NCBI GenBank assembly: GCA_021158195.1
Contig: JAGGVA010000051.1
Span: forward strand, 1 to 5,032
DNA: 5,032 bases
DNA from: a bacterium
GTDB taxonomy: Bacteria; Patescibacteriota; Minisyncoccia; Minisyncoccales; PEYH01
Reading direction: 5' to 3'
Shown here: piece by piece, positions 1 to 4,577 of the stretch
How the letters are laid out: every line of letters begins with the position of its first letter
Position numbering within the stretch: position 1 is the first letter of the stretch
The notes under the pieces: generated by a model
What the model saw: the letters and a program-made list of their open reading frames with translations, nothing else
The model's database searches: none
What the model was told of the DNA's origin: nothing
Position numbers and translations under genes: made by a program

Positions 1-10
1 ATTAAAGAAA

Positions 11-43
11 GCCCCCTAGCCCCTCTGTGAGGGGCTGGGGGGC
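11..43 (-). terminator. Strong 15-bp GC hairpin, terminator-like on the minus strand
   Basis: Positions 11-25 pair with 29-43 around a TGT loop, giving a 15-bp stem with a single G-T wobble. Read on the minus strand, the stem is followed by TTTCTTTAAT, the layout of an intrinsic terminator for leftward transcription. It lies about 380 nt past the stop of the last R-M cassette gene and could end that transcript, but it could equally be a dispersed GC-rich palindrome. Positions 44-109, between this hairpin and the left repeat, show nothing I can identify. Confidence 0.4.
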
Positions 44-109
44 GAATCCGTTGGGCAGAAATAAAATCTTTAAAATCACCCCAAAATGAGTTCGTAGCCC
101 AATCTATGG

Positions 110-426
110 CTCCATCTATTGAACAAAATCCGAACTTACTTTAAAGAAAATCCTGATGCTGACTTCTGGCCCCGAAGTATGACTTCGTCAACTACGGGGC
201 AAGTTGTCAGCCCGCGCTCCGCGCGGGCTGACAGATCTCGCCTTCGGCGAGACCCACCCGAACGCGCTGGCGCCACTCCGCCTTTCGGCGGAGAAGCAAA
301 AAGGAAAAAATTTCTACATTTTATTTTTTGCGCGCGCCCTTTTCTTTTTTATTTTTTTTTCAATTAAGGAATGAAAATTTTTCCTTTTTGCCTGCTTTTG
401 CTTTCACAAAAGCGCGCCGTCGCTTA
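110..426 (+). repeat. Left inverted repeat (outer arm 110-165, inner arm 354-426)
   Basis: The outer arm 110-165 matches the reverse complement of 2986-3041 at 49 of 56 positions without gaps. The inner arm 354-426 matches the reverse complement of 2890-2962 at 68 of 73, including a 30-nt perfect stretch starting at 361. Between the arms this copy has 188 nt, against 23 nt on the right; the excess is mainly the GC-rich stem-loop block described separately. A further self-complementary pair (296-313 with 374-391) could fold the AT-rich part into a long hairpin. The inner arm ends on the TAA stop codon of the DUF4145 gene (424-426). Confidence 0.85.
169..293. repeat. Cluster of GC-rich stem-loops present only in the left repeat
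   Basis: Four consecutive hairpins can be read. At 169-200 an outer stem GCCCCG/CGGGGC encloses an inner CGAAG/CTTCG whose first base pair shares the outer stem's edge. At 205-233 there is a perfect 13-bp stem with a 3-nt loop. At 236-252 a 7-bp stem TCTCGCC/GGCGAGA closes on TTC. At 276-293 a 7-bp stem CTCCGCC/GGCGGAG closes on TTTC. Base composition is far more GC-rich than the rest of the window. The right repeat has no counterpart, so the block was inserted here or lost there. It may be a structured RNA, a palindromic-repeat insertion or a recombination site; nothing decides between these. Confidence 0.75.
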
Positions 427-1014
427 TTCCACAGAAGGACTATTTAGATTTACCTTTCCCGGAAACTCATAAATAAATTTTAGAAGCATTTCTAAAAAGT
501 TAATAATTTCTAATGCATCATTTCTCGACATTATTTTAATTTCATGGTTTGCCTCATTTCCCATTTGTCTAATTCTATCAATCCAAGGTTCGCTATTAGG
601 AGGTGCATAGTGATTTTTCGCCAAGTAATCGACATAATCTATAAAATTAAGATTCTTTTCAGCCCCTTTTTCTACTGCTATGTGCATTAATAATTTTCTA
701 CATGACAAAACTGCAGCCGTATATGCCTCTTGGGAGGTTGCTTTTCTTATCTCTTCGTAAAGGTCTGAAATTTCCTTGGGTAGATTCTCAACTGCTCGCC
801 CTACTGCAACTCCGGGAATTTGTGAACGTTCGTCGAAAAATGTAGGATTTTTACAAATAGGACAAATATAAATCCAAGCAGTAACTCTGCTACTACCGGG
901 GAATCTTTGAGTGAAAAACCAGCCCTCTACAGAACCTACTTCTCTTCCACAATGTCCGCAAACAAAATTCCTTGGTTCTAGTTTACTTATATTGTTCCAC
1001 TCACCCCTTTTCAT
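424..1014 (-). CDS. Zinc-ribbon + DUF4145 protein, R-M cassette accessory
   Basis: This 196-residue protein has an N-terminal zinc-ribbon-like pair, CGHC (Cys19/Cys22) and CPIC (Cys51/Cys54). A helical C-terminal domain (about 75-185) follows, with the features I know from DUF4145: an EAYTAAVLSCRKLL helix and the signature IRQMGNEANH near 148-157. DUF4145 proteins often accompany restriction or defence genes and, as I recall, are related to HEPN domains; the N-x3-H in GNEANH fits that, but the usual Arg just before it is a Gly, so RNase activity is uncertain. I start at the ATG at 1014-1012, 13 nt after the methyltransferase stop. The open frame extends to an ATG at 1098, but that would overlap the methyltransferase by 71 bp and add 28 residues outside the domains. 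Its stop codon lies in the left inverted repeat. The exact role is unknown; it is probably cotranscribed with the R-M genes. Confidence 0.8.
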   Translation of the reverse strand: MKRGEWNNISKLEPRNFVCGHCGREVGSVEGWFFTQRFPGSSRVTAWIYICPICKNPTFFDERSQIPGVAVGRAVENLPKEISDLYEEIRKATSQEAYTAAVLSCRKLLMHIAVEKGAEKNLNFIDYVDYLAKNHYAPPNSEPWIDRIRQMGNEANHEIKIMSRNDALEIINFLEMLLKFIYEFPGKVNLNSPSVE

Positions 1015-1027
1015 AAATAGTTGAATA

Positions 1028-1873
1028 TTACTTATAACGCTTCCAATTAATTTTTTTTGGTTTACGAACAACCTTTTTACCTTCAGGTTTTTTTGCAATT
1101 ATCAAATATTTAAATCCCCTTAAAAAGAAATTAAATTTTTTGGCACGGTAATGCCAAATGCGAGTATTTGAACTTTGATTTCTTCTTGCAACACAAATAA
1201 TGTCTATGGGTTCAAAACCTACTTTATCCATCAACATCTCATAAATTTTAAATCCCACAGGAGTAAATTTTCTTTTCACCCATTGGTCACCAATAAGCCA
1301 TCCCGTAACTTTTCCCGGTTTTAAAATTCTGTAAATTTCCCTAGCTACTTTTTCTAGTTCTTCATAAAATTTAGGATCTTCCGCTGAAATCTTCCCAATA
1401 TCTCTTGGGTCATCTGAATAATTAACATTGTCGCCATAAGGAGAATCAATAAATACCATATCTACTGAGTTGTCTTCTAGAGGAATTTTCCTTGAATCAT
1501 TTTTTATTACTTTTGGGTGTTGAGGATTAATATCATAACCTATTACTTTTCTTCCCTCTTCCTCACAAACATCAATAGTAGTTCCGCTTCCTGCCATAGG
1601 ATCTACTACTAAATCACCGGGTTTAGTATATCTTTGGATCATATTCCAAATAATAAAAGCAGGAGTCACTCCTTGGAATTTATTATCGCCTTTTGGTTTT
1701 TTACCATAACTTTGTTTAGGATAGTCCCAAAGAGTAGTTGTCTCAAAAGGAGGCTTTTCATCCTCTATACCTTCTTGCTTTTGAGATACCCTGTTAGAAT
1801 CTTTTTTAGTTGGTAAATCCAGAGACAGCAACCTTTCCTGATTGATTTTTTTATTTTTTATTTCTTTTGGCAT
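1028..1873 (-). CDS. DNA methyltransferase (N6-adenine/N4-cytosine type) of the R-M system
   Basis: This 281-residue protein is an S-adenosylmethionine-dependent DNA amino-methyltransferase, presumably the protective partner of the endonuclease encoded just upstream. In order: a TTLWDYPKQSYG segment (46-57); a motif X-like helix (TPAFIIWNMIQRYTKPGD, 70-87); motif I DPMAGSGTT (91-99) for AdoMet binding; motif II IGYDINP (111-117); motif IV FIDSPYGDN (141-149); YRILKPG (171-177); and a C-terminal NFFLRGFKYLIIAKKP stretch typical of amino-MTases. The catalytic tetrapeptide reads DSPY rather than DPPY or SPPY, so the modified base cannot be assigned from it. Its start overlaps the endonuclease end by 23 bp, indicating translational coupling. 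The basic, Lys-rich C-terminus (from about 252) fits DNA contact. I am confident in the methyltransferase call and less so in its target. Confidence 0.92.
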   Translation of the reverse strand: MPKEIKNKKINQERLLSLDLPTKKDSNRVSQKQEGIEDEKPPFETTTLWDYPKQSYGKKPKGDNKFQGVTPAFIIWNMIQRYTKPGDLVVDPMAGSGTTIDVCEEEGRKVIGYDINPQHPKVIKNDSRKIPLEDNSVDMVFIDSPYGDNVNYSDDPRDIGKISAEDPKFYEELEKVAREIYRILKPGKVTGWLIGDQWVKRKFTPVGFKIYEMLMDKVGFEPIDIICVARRNQSSNTRIWHYRAKKFNFFLRGFKYLIIAKKPEGKKVVRKPKKINWKRYK

Positions 1874-2552
1874 AGATTAAATTTTTTAAATCAATTATAA
1901 ACTTATCAAACTTTTTAACCTTATCGCTTTCTTCAATCTCCTCTTCGCCCATCACATAACTTCCATCAGTATCTACTTCAACAATTGCTCTCCCTTTTTT
2001 GGCTGGACTTTTAGTGCTTAAAGTTTTATCTTCGTCTGGTGTAATAAAGAAAACCTTTATATGCTCAGTTACTTTATCTTGGCTAAGCTTTATTTTCCAA
2101 TACCCTGTTTGCGCTATTCTTTCTCTTAAAGTTACCTTGCTTGAAATTACAGCTATAACCTCATATGTTTGAGGATCGTAGATGATTATATCAACATCTG
2201 GAAGATGCGCACCAAATTCTCCATAGTCTATCAACAAATTTCGTTTTACTCTATTTAATTCTTCTGATAAATTTTTGCTATTTGTCCTTTCTAAAGTATT
2301 CCCTTCAACAATTTTCAATCCTAAATCTTCTACTTCCTCTTTAATTATATACATTATCAATTTCTCTAAATTTTTACCCTTAAAGGCTCGCCAAGATTGT
2401 TCATGGTCTTTATTAGGTGTAGGACTTTTTAACCAATCCTTTTTATGTAATTCTTTTGCTTCTTGTAAAATTTGGGAAATATATTTAAAAGCTTCTTTCC
2501 CGTATTGTTTCTTTTTTCTTTCGTAAAGTTGTATTAAGTCTTGAAATTTCAT
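1851..2552 (-). CDS. Type II restriction endonuclease, BsaWI-like PD-(D/E)xK family
   Basis: This 233-residue protein is probably the restriction enzyme of the cassette. It contains LPDVDIIIYDP (117-127) followed by VIAVISSKVTLRERIAQTGY (132-151). These read as a PD-(D/E)xK nuclease core, with Asp in PDVD and Lys139 of SSK as likely catalytic residues and the LRER Glu144 nearby. The helix WRAFKGKNLEKLI (54-66) would supply the usual N-terminal glutamate. The ISSKVTLRER...YW block is what I remember from the BsaWI family, which cuts within WCCGGW; I would not transfer that specificity without alignment. The N-terminus (1-40) is charged and helical, and the C-terminus is rich in Asp, Glu and Lys. 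The gene starts 3 nt after the HTH stop and overlaps the methyltransferase start, so regulator, nuclease and methylase form one tight operon. Length is somewhat short for the family but shows no break. Confidence 0.75.
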   Translation of the reverse strand: MKFQDLIQLYERKKKQYGKEAFKYISQILQEAKELHKKDWLKSPTPNKDHEQSWRAFKGKNLEKLIMYIIKEEVEDLGLKIVEGNTLERTNSKNLSEELNRVKRNLLIDYGEFGAHLPDVDIIIYDPQTYEVIAVISSKVTLRERIAQTGYWKIKLSQDKVTEHIKVFFITPDEDKTLSTKSPAKKGRAIVEVDTDGSYVMGEEEIEESDKVKKFDKFIIDLKNLIYAKRNKK

Positions 2553-2555
2553 AAT

Positions 2556-2768
2556 TTAAGATTTTGTTAACTCATCTAAAGACACACCAAGAGCCTTTGC
2601 AATTTTTTGTACGGTTTCTATTGTTGGATTTTGAATTGCCCCGGATTCAATCTTGATAATTGTATTATAAGCAACGTCTGCTAATTTTGATAGCTTATCT
2701 TGAGATATACCTCTCTTCTTTCTGATTTTTCTAATATTTTTAGCTATCGTGGAAATTTTGTTTGACAT
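2556..2768 (-). CDS. Small XRE-family HTH regulator, probable R-M controller
   Basis: This 70-residue protein is essentially one XRE/Cro-type helix-turn-helix domain: IRKIRKKRGISQDKLSKLA, then VAYNTIIKIESG and NPTIETVQKIAKALGVSLDE. Size, fold and position as first gene of an R-M operon match controller (C) proteins, which bind their own promoter region and delay nuclease expression after the module enters a new cell. That role is inferred from context. The frame also offers GTG at 2777 (three residues more); I prefer the ATG at 2768, which begins MSNKISTIAKN. No clear Shine-Dalgarno precedes either. A palindrome about 30 nt upstream, between promoter and start, is a candidate operator. Confidence 0.85.
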   Translation of the reverse strand: MSNKISTIAKNIRKIRKKRGISQDKLSKLADVAYNTIIKIESGAIQNPTIETVQKIAKALGVSLDELTKS

Positions 2769-2798
2769 TGTTGCCACAGGATACTATTATTAATATAA

Positions 2799-2814
2799 GG
2801 TTATGCATTTAACC
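2799..2814. promoter_or_regulatory. Candidate operator palindrome GGTTA-N6-TAACC
   Basis: A perfect 5-bp inverted repeat, GGTTA and TAACC with a 6-nt TGCATT spacer, lies about 20 nt downstream of the predicted -10 and 30 nt upstream of the HTH start codon. A bound XRE dimer here would block transcription from the adjacent promoter. Spacing and symmetry suit a dimeric HTH site, but the half-site is short and the sequence is AT-rich, so chance is possible. Confidence 0.4.
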
Positions 2815-2837
2815 AACTTATTAGCTTATCTATAGTA

Positions 2838-2866
2838 ATAATACAAAATTAAATAAAAAGAGTCAA
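2838..2866 (-). promoter_or_regulatory. Sigma70-type promoter of the R-M operon
   Basis: Read on the minus strand, -35 TTGACT (2866-2861) is followed by a 17-bp spacer and -10 TATTAT (2843-2838). Each box differs from consensus by one base. Predicted transcription would begin near 2831, about 60 nt before the HTH ATG. No comparable promoter was noticed inside the operon, so all four genes may depend on it. It lies inside the repeat-bounded unit, so the cassette carries its own promoter. Confidence 0.7.
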
Positions 2867-2889
2867 CAAAAATTAAAAGAGGTAAGAAT

Positions 2890-3041
2890 TAAGCACCGGC
2901 GCGCTTTTGCGAAAGCAAAAGCAAACAAAAAGGAAAAATTTTCATTCCTTAATTGAAAAAAATTTAAGAGCGCGGCAAGAATCGAAAGTCAGTATCAGAA
3001 TTCTCTTTAAAGCAAGTTCGGATTTCGTGTAATAGATGGAG
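2890..3041 (-). repeat. Right inverted repeat (inner arm 2890-2962, outer arm 2986-3041)
   Basis: This is the mirror copy of 110-426: 2890-2962 pairs with 354-426 and 2986-3041 with 110-165. Only 23 nt separate its arms. It carries an intact 8-bp hairpin at 2903-2922 (GCTTTTGC, GAAA loop, GCAAAAGC), whereas the left copy (394-413) has one substitution in that stem. It lies between the R-M promoter and the terminator of the tRNA-Asn gene, so no gene is disrupted on this side. Confidence 0.85.
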
Positions 3042-3050
3042 TCTTACATC

Positions 3051-3074
3051 AAAACCGCCCAAATGGGCGGTTTT
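3051..3074 (-). terminator. Intrinsic terminator after tRNA-Asn
   Basis: A perfect 10-bp stem (3051-3060 with 3065-3074) with a 4-nt loop consists of CCGCCC/GGGCGG flanked by an A4 and a T4 run. It starts 7 nt beyond the tRNA CCA end on the minus strand. The flanking A and T tracts let it act in either direction. It ends 10 nt from the outer edge of the right inverted repeat, so it may also insulate the cassette from tRNA transcription. Confidence 0.7.
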
Positions 3075-3080
3075 GGTATA

Positions 3081-3156
3081 TGGCTCCGCGGGTAGGATTC
3101 GAACCTACACTCTCACCGGTTAACAGCCGGGGGTTTTACCATTAAACTACCGCGGA
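3081..3156 (-). tRNA. tRNA-Asn (anticodon GTT)
   Basis: The 76-nt gene folds as a cloverleaf. The acceptor TCCGCGG pairs with CCGCGGA; the D arm is GTTT-AATGGTA-AAAC; the anticodon loop is CTGTTAA (GTT at 3124-3122, read on the minus strand); the T arm is GTAGG-TTCGAAT-CCTAC; then come discriminator G and an encoded CCA. Oddities: the D stem has three A-T pairs, the first anticodon-stem pair is a C-U mismatch leaving four good pairs, and six bases separate that stem from the T stem. It begins only 7 nt after the endonuclease ORF stop. The nearest convincing promoter is about 780 nt upstream, so it is probably cut from a longer transcript by RNase P. Confidence 0.95.
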
Positions 3157-3163
3157 ATAATTG

Positions 3164-3835
3164 TTAATTTCTAAAAATCCCTGAAATCCAACCCATTATT
3201 TTCCTGTGTAAATTGACATCACTTACTCTTATTCTAAAAACTCCAGAGGGATGCTTTGTCTTTCTTAATCGGTGTGGATTGTTTTTCACAATATAAGTTC
3301 TTGTAAATTGTGAAAGGGGAATTTTAGTCAATTTTGACCAAAACCGTTTAGCTTTCTTCTCATCCAAATTATCATGAAGGTATAAACTTCCTCGAAATTT
3401 CACCTCAGGAACCTTACAAAATTCTCGTAGCCAATCCATCATAAACTTTACAGATTGAGGATCCGAATTGCTGAAACCAACATGTTTATCTGTTTTGTCT
3501 CCTTCGGCAAAATACATAGCTATTCCAATTACAAATTTATCTCTTTTTGACAATTTACCTACTTCTTTCATTCCTTCTTTCAGTATCCTCTGGGTTAATT
3601 CCTCTCGTTTTTTTACCTTATTCATAGCAGCAATAACGCTTCCCTTTAACGCGCCAGTTCGCTTATTCAGATATAATTTTTCAAGCTGCTTTTTGGTTAA
3701 CTTAATATCCCGAACCCATAAACTTACAGAGGACTTTGAGACGCCCAACCTCTTTTGAATTTCTTTTATTGAGAACCCTTTCTTTCGGAATTCCCTAACT
3801 TTCAATCTTAATTTTAATTTACCCACATATCCCAT
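3164..3835 (-). CDS. HTH + LAGLIDADG-type homing-endonuclease-like protein
   Basis: This 223-residue protein has an N-terminal helix-turn-helix (about 12-50, with KKGFSIKEIQKRLGVSKSSV) and a single LAGLIDADG-like motif, IGIAMYFAEGDKTD (103-116). It continues with GFSNSDP (120-126), FMMDWLREFCKVP and KIPLSQFTRTYIVK. One motif means it would act as a dimer if it cuts DNA. Families of this form are common as stand-alone genes in CPR bacteria and archaea; their targets are mostly unknown, and some may be regulators rather than nucleases. It sits between a broken tRNA 5' half and an intact tRNA-Asn, downstream of a tRNA-like promoter, the position expected if it invaded a tRNA operon. The ATG at 3835 is chosen because an earlier ATG leads straight to a stop. 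No clear ribosome site is seen. Confidence 0.82.
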   Translation of the reverse strand: MGYVGKLKLRLKVREFRKKGFSIKEIQKRLGVSKSSVSLWVRDIKLTKKQLEKLYLNKRTGALKGSVIAAMNKVKKREELTQRILKEGMKEVGKLSKRDKFVIGIAMYFAEGDKTDKHVGFSNSDPQSVKFMMDWLREFCKVPEVKFRGSLYLHDNLDEKKAKRFWSKLTKIPLSQFTRTYIVKNNPHRLRKTKHPSGVFRIRVSDVNLHRKIMGWISGIFRN

Positions 3836-3856
3836 TATTTAATTATCTCATGCCGC

Positions 3857-3908
3857 ACCTACAATATCAAGTTATTTGCCACCCGCGCTACCATTGCGCC
3901 ACCGCGGA
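3857..3908 (-). pseudogene. tRNA remnant: intact 5' half and D arm, no 3' half
   Basis: On the minus strand from 3908: TCCGCGG (the same seven-base acceptor strand as tRNA-Asn), T8, G9, then a perfect D arm GCGC-AATGGTA-GCGC with the conserved A14, G18G19 and A21. After GGGTGGC (to 3878) tRNA character stops: no anticodon loop with U33 and no T loop. TTGTAGGT at 3864-3857 resembles the start of the tRNA-Asn T arm, so this may be a tRNA-Asn-like gene with its anticodon arm and 3' end lost. The start lies about 25 nt after a predicted transcription start, as in a real tRNA gene. I see no group I intron core to suggest a spliced tRNA. Confidence 0.6.
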
Positions 3909-3938
3909 ATGAAAAACTACACAATGAGATCTACCTTC

Positions 3939-3966
3939 AGTATAAATAAAAAATAAAACTTTTCAA
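3939..3966 (-). promoter_or_regulatory. Promoter of the tRNA remnant / endonuclease / tRNA-Asn unit
   Basis: On the minus strand, -35 TTGAAA (3966-3961), a 16-bp spacer and -10 TATACT (3944-3939) form a good sigma70-type promoter. Transcription would start near 3932 and run into the tRNA remnant, the LAGLIDADG ORF and tRNA-Asn. The -35 begins 3 nt past the end of the decayed membrane-protein frame. Its closeness to the tRNA remnant suggests it was originally a tRNA promoter. Confidence 0.65.
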
Positions 3967-3968
3967 GT

Positions 3969-4279
3969 TTATGCAGACCTGATCTTTACAATATACTTCT
4001 CAGGCGAAAAGGTATATTTCCCTCTATAACGAAATTCATAGCCAAAATCTTTGGCCACCGAGATTAGAATAAAAAGAATTGGAAGAAAATACTTCCAAAG
4101 CCGAGCCCGGAAATATAAACAGATAAATTACTAAAATCAGATCTCCGGAGTTCCCAAAATAGATTTTCCAGCAATGGGAATATAAATAAAAACAAAATAG
4201 AAACTGTCACAGAAATCAGAGGCGATAGTTCAAAAATCCATTTTATAGCATCTTTTGGAATTATACTCTCTTTTATCAT
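3969..4279 (-). pseudogene. Frameshifted small membrane protein (about 100 residues)
   Basis: The first part, from ATG 4279, reads MIKESIIPKDAIKWIFELSP and then a hydrophobic segment (about 20-38: ISVTVSILFLFIFPLL), continuing ENLFWELRRSDFSNLS. Near 4120 the plausible protein moves to another frame: FRARLWKYFLP, a second hydrophobic stretch (ILFILISV), then a charged tail AKDFGYEFRYRG...IVKIRSA ending in TAA at 3971-3969. Joining them needs a -1 shift, as if one base had been lost between about 4130 and 4105. Unshifted, the first frame stops at 4064 after 71 residues with an uninformative Phe-rich end. I do not recognise the family. It could be a true pseudogene, a sequencing error or a coincidence; the two-helix layout favours a broken gene. 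Confidence 0.45.
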
Positions 4280-4288
4280 TAGTTTTTT

Positions 4289-4519
4289 TTAGATCATAAA
4301 ATGGCTGCAAAAGAGGAGGTCTACCCTTCTTTGCATCCGGGCTACCAAAATTCTGTCAATTCCTTTTAAAAGCAAACCCAAAACCACCTTTCTAAGAGGA
4401 ACCTACCCAGAAAAATAAGAAATTGCCTGAAGTGCTCTTTTCTGGTACCTCTTTCCGCCGGTTAAATAAAAGGGGAGGAAGGTGGGGGAATATAGAAAAG
4501 GCAAGGTCAAATATAAAGA
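4289..4519 (-). pseudogene. Unrecognised decayed coding fragment with in-frame TAG
   Basis: One minus-strand frame is open from 4519 to a TAA at 4291-4289 except for a TAG at 4405-4403. The translation is protein-like on both sides: GGKRYQKRALQAISYFSG before the TAG, and VPLRKVVLGLLLKGIDRILV, then RMQRRVDLLFCSHFMI, after it. It has no start codon near its left limit. It ends 9 nt before the ATG of the frameshifted membrane protein and in the same frame, so the two could be successive genes of one dead operon. I do not recognise the product. The frame is only 76 codons long, so a chance open frame is a real alternative. Positions 4520-4577 show nothing identifiable. Confidence 0.3.
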
Positions 4520-4577
4520 TTAAAGAGAAACTCGTCCTAATTTGCTAACAACATGGTGAAACTTTACAAGTAGAAAA

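Larger units (their letters stand above)
110..3041. mobile_element. Putative inverted-repeat-bounded R-M cassette without transposase
   Basis: Four minus-strand genes (HTH regulator, endonuclease, methyltransferase, DUF4145 protein) are enclosed by long imperfect inverted repeats at 110-426 and 2890-3041. Nothing inside looks like a transposase, integrase or recombinase, so movement would need a factor supplied elsewhere, as for MITE-like units. R-M genes flanked by inverted repeats have been described as a mobile form of these systems; applying that here is inference. I found no convincing target-site duplication next to the outer ends: the left flank ends in CTATGG and the right flank begins TCTTACA. 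The repeats could instead be two copies of a dispersed family that happen to flank the operon. Confidence 0.45.

Noticed and set aside
105..113. TATGGCTCC, identical to the sequence at the tRNA-Asn 3' end (3079-3087), as a possible att-site direct repeat
   Set aside because: Only 9 nt match, the match stops inside the acceptor end, there is no integrase in the window, and the inverted repeats do not end there.
119..367. Plus-strand open frame of 82 codons starting at a TTG
   Set aside because: It runs through the repeat arm and the GC-rich hairpins, has an Arg/Ser-rich low-complexity middle and a Phe-rich end from a T-run, and resembles no protein I know.
1015..1098. Longer start for the DUF4145 gene at ATG 1098
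   Set aside because: It would overlap the methyltransferase by 71 bp and add residues outside the zinc ribbon; the ATG at 1014 gives a normal 13-nt spacing.
1634..1816. Plus-strand 60-codon frame
   Set aside because: It lies fully antisense to the methyltransferase, which has clear motifs; it is a shadow frame.
2275..2526. Plus-strand 83-codon frame
   Set aside because: Antisense to the endonuclease gene, with no recognisable domain.
2986..3041. Short conserved peptide (SKFGF..IDG) when both outer repeat arms are read outward
   Set aside because: The frame is preceded by a stop in both copies and has no start; the likeness follows from the DNA repeat itself.
3468..3758. Plus-strand 96-codon frame
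   Set aside because: Antisense to the LAGLIDADG gene; composition is what its reverse complement would give.
3836..3908. Group I intron splitting a tRNA, with the LAGLIDADG gene as its ORF
   Set aside because: I see no intron core pairings, the 5' half lacks U33 at the expected spot, and its anticodon stem does not pair with the 3' half of the downstream tRNA-Asn.
4303..4338. Imperfect hairpin GGCTGCAAA...TTTGCATCC as a riboswitch or terminator
   Set aside because: It has one stem mismatch, a purine-rich loop with no known aptamer pattern and no clean U-run on either side; it falls within the decayed coding fragment.
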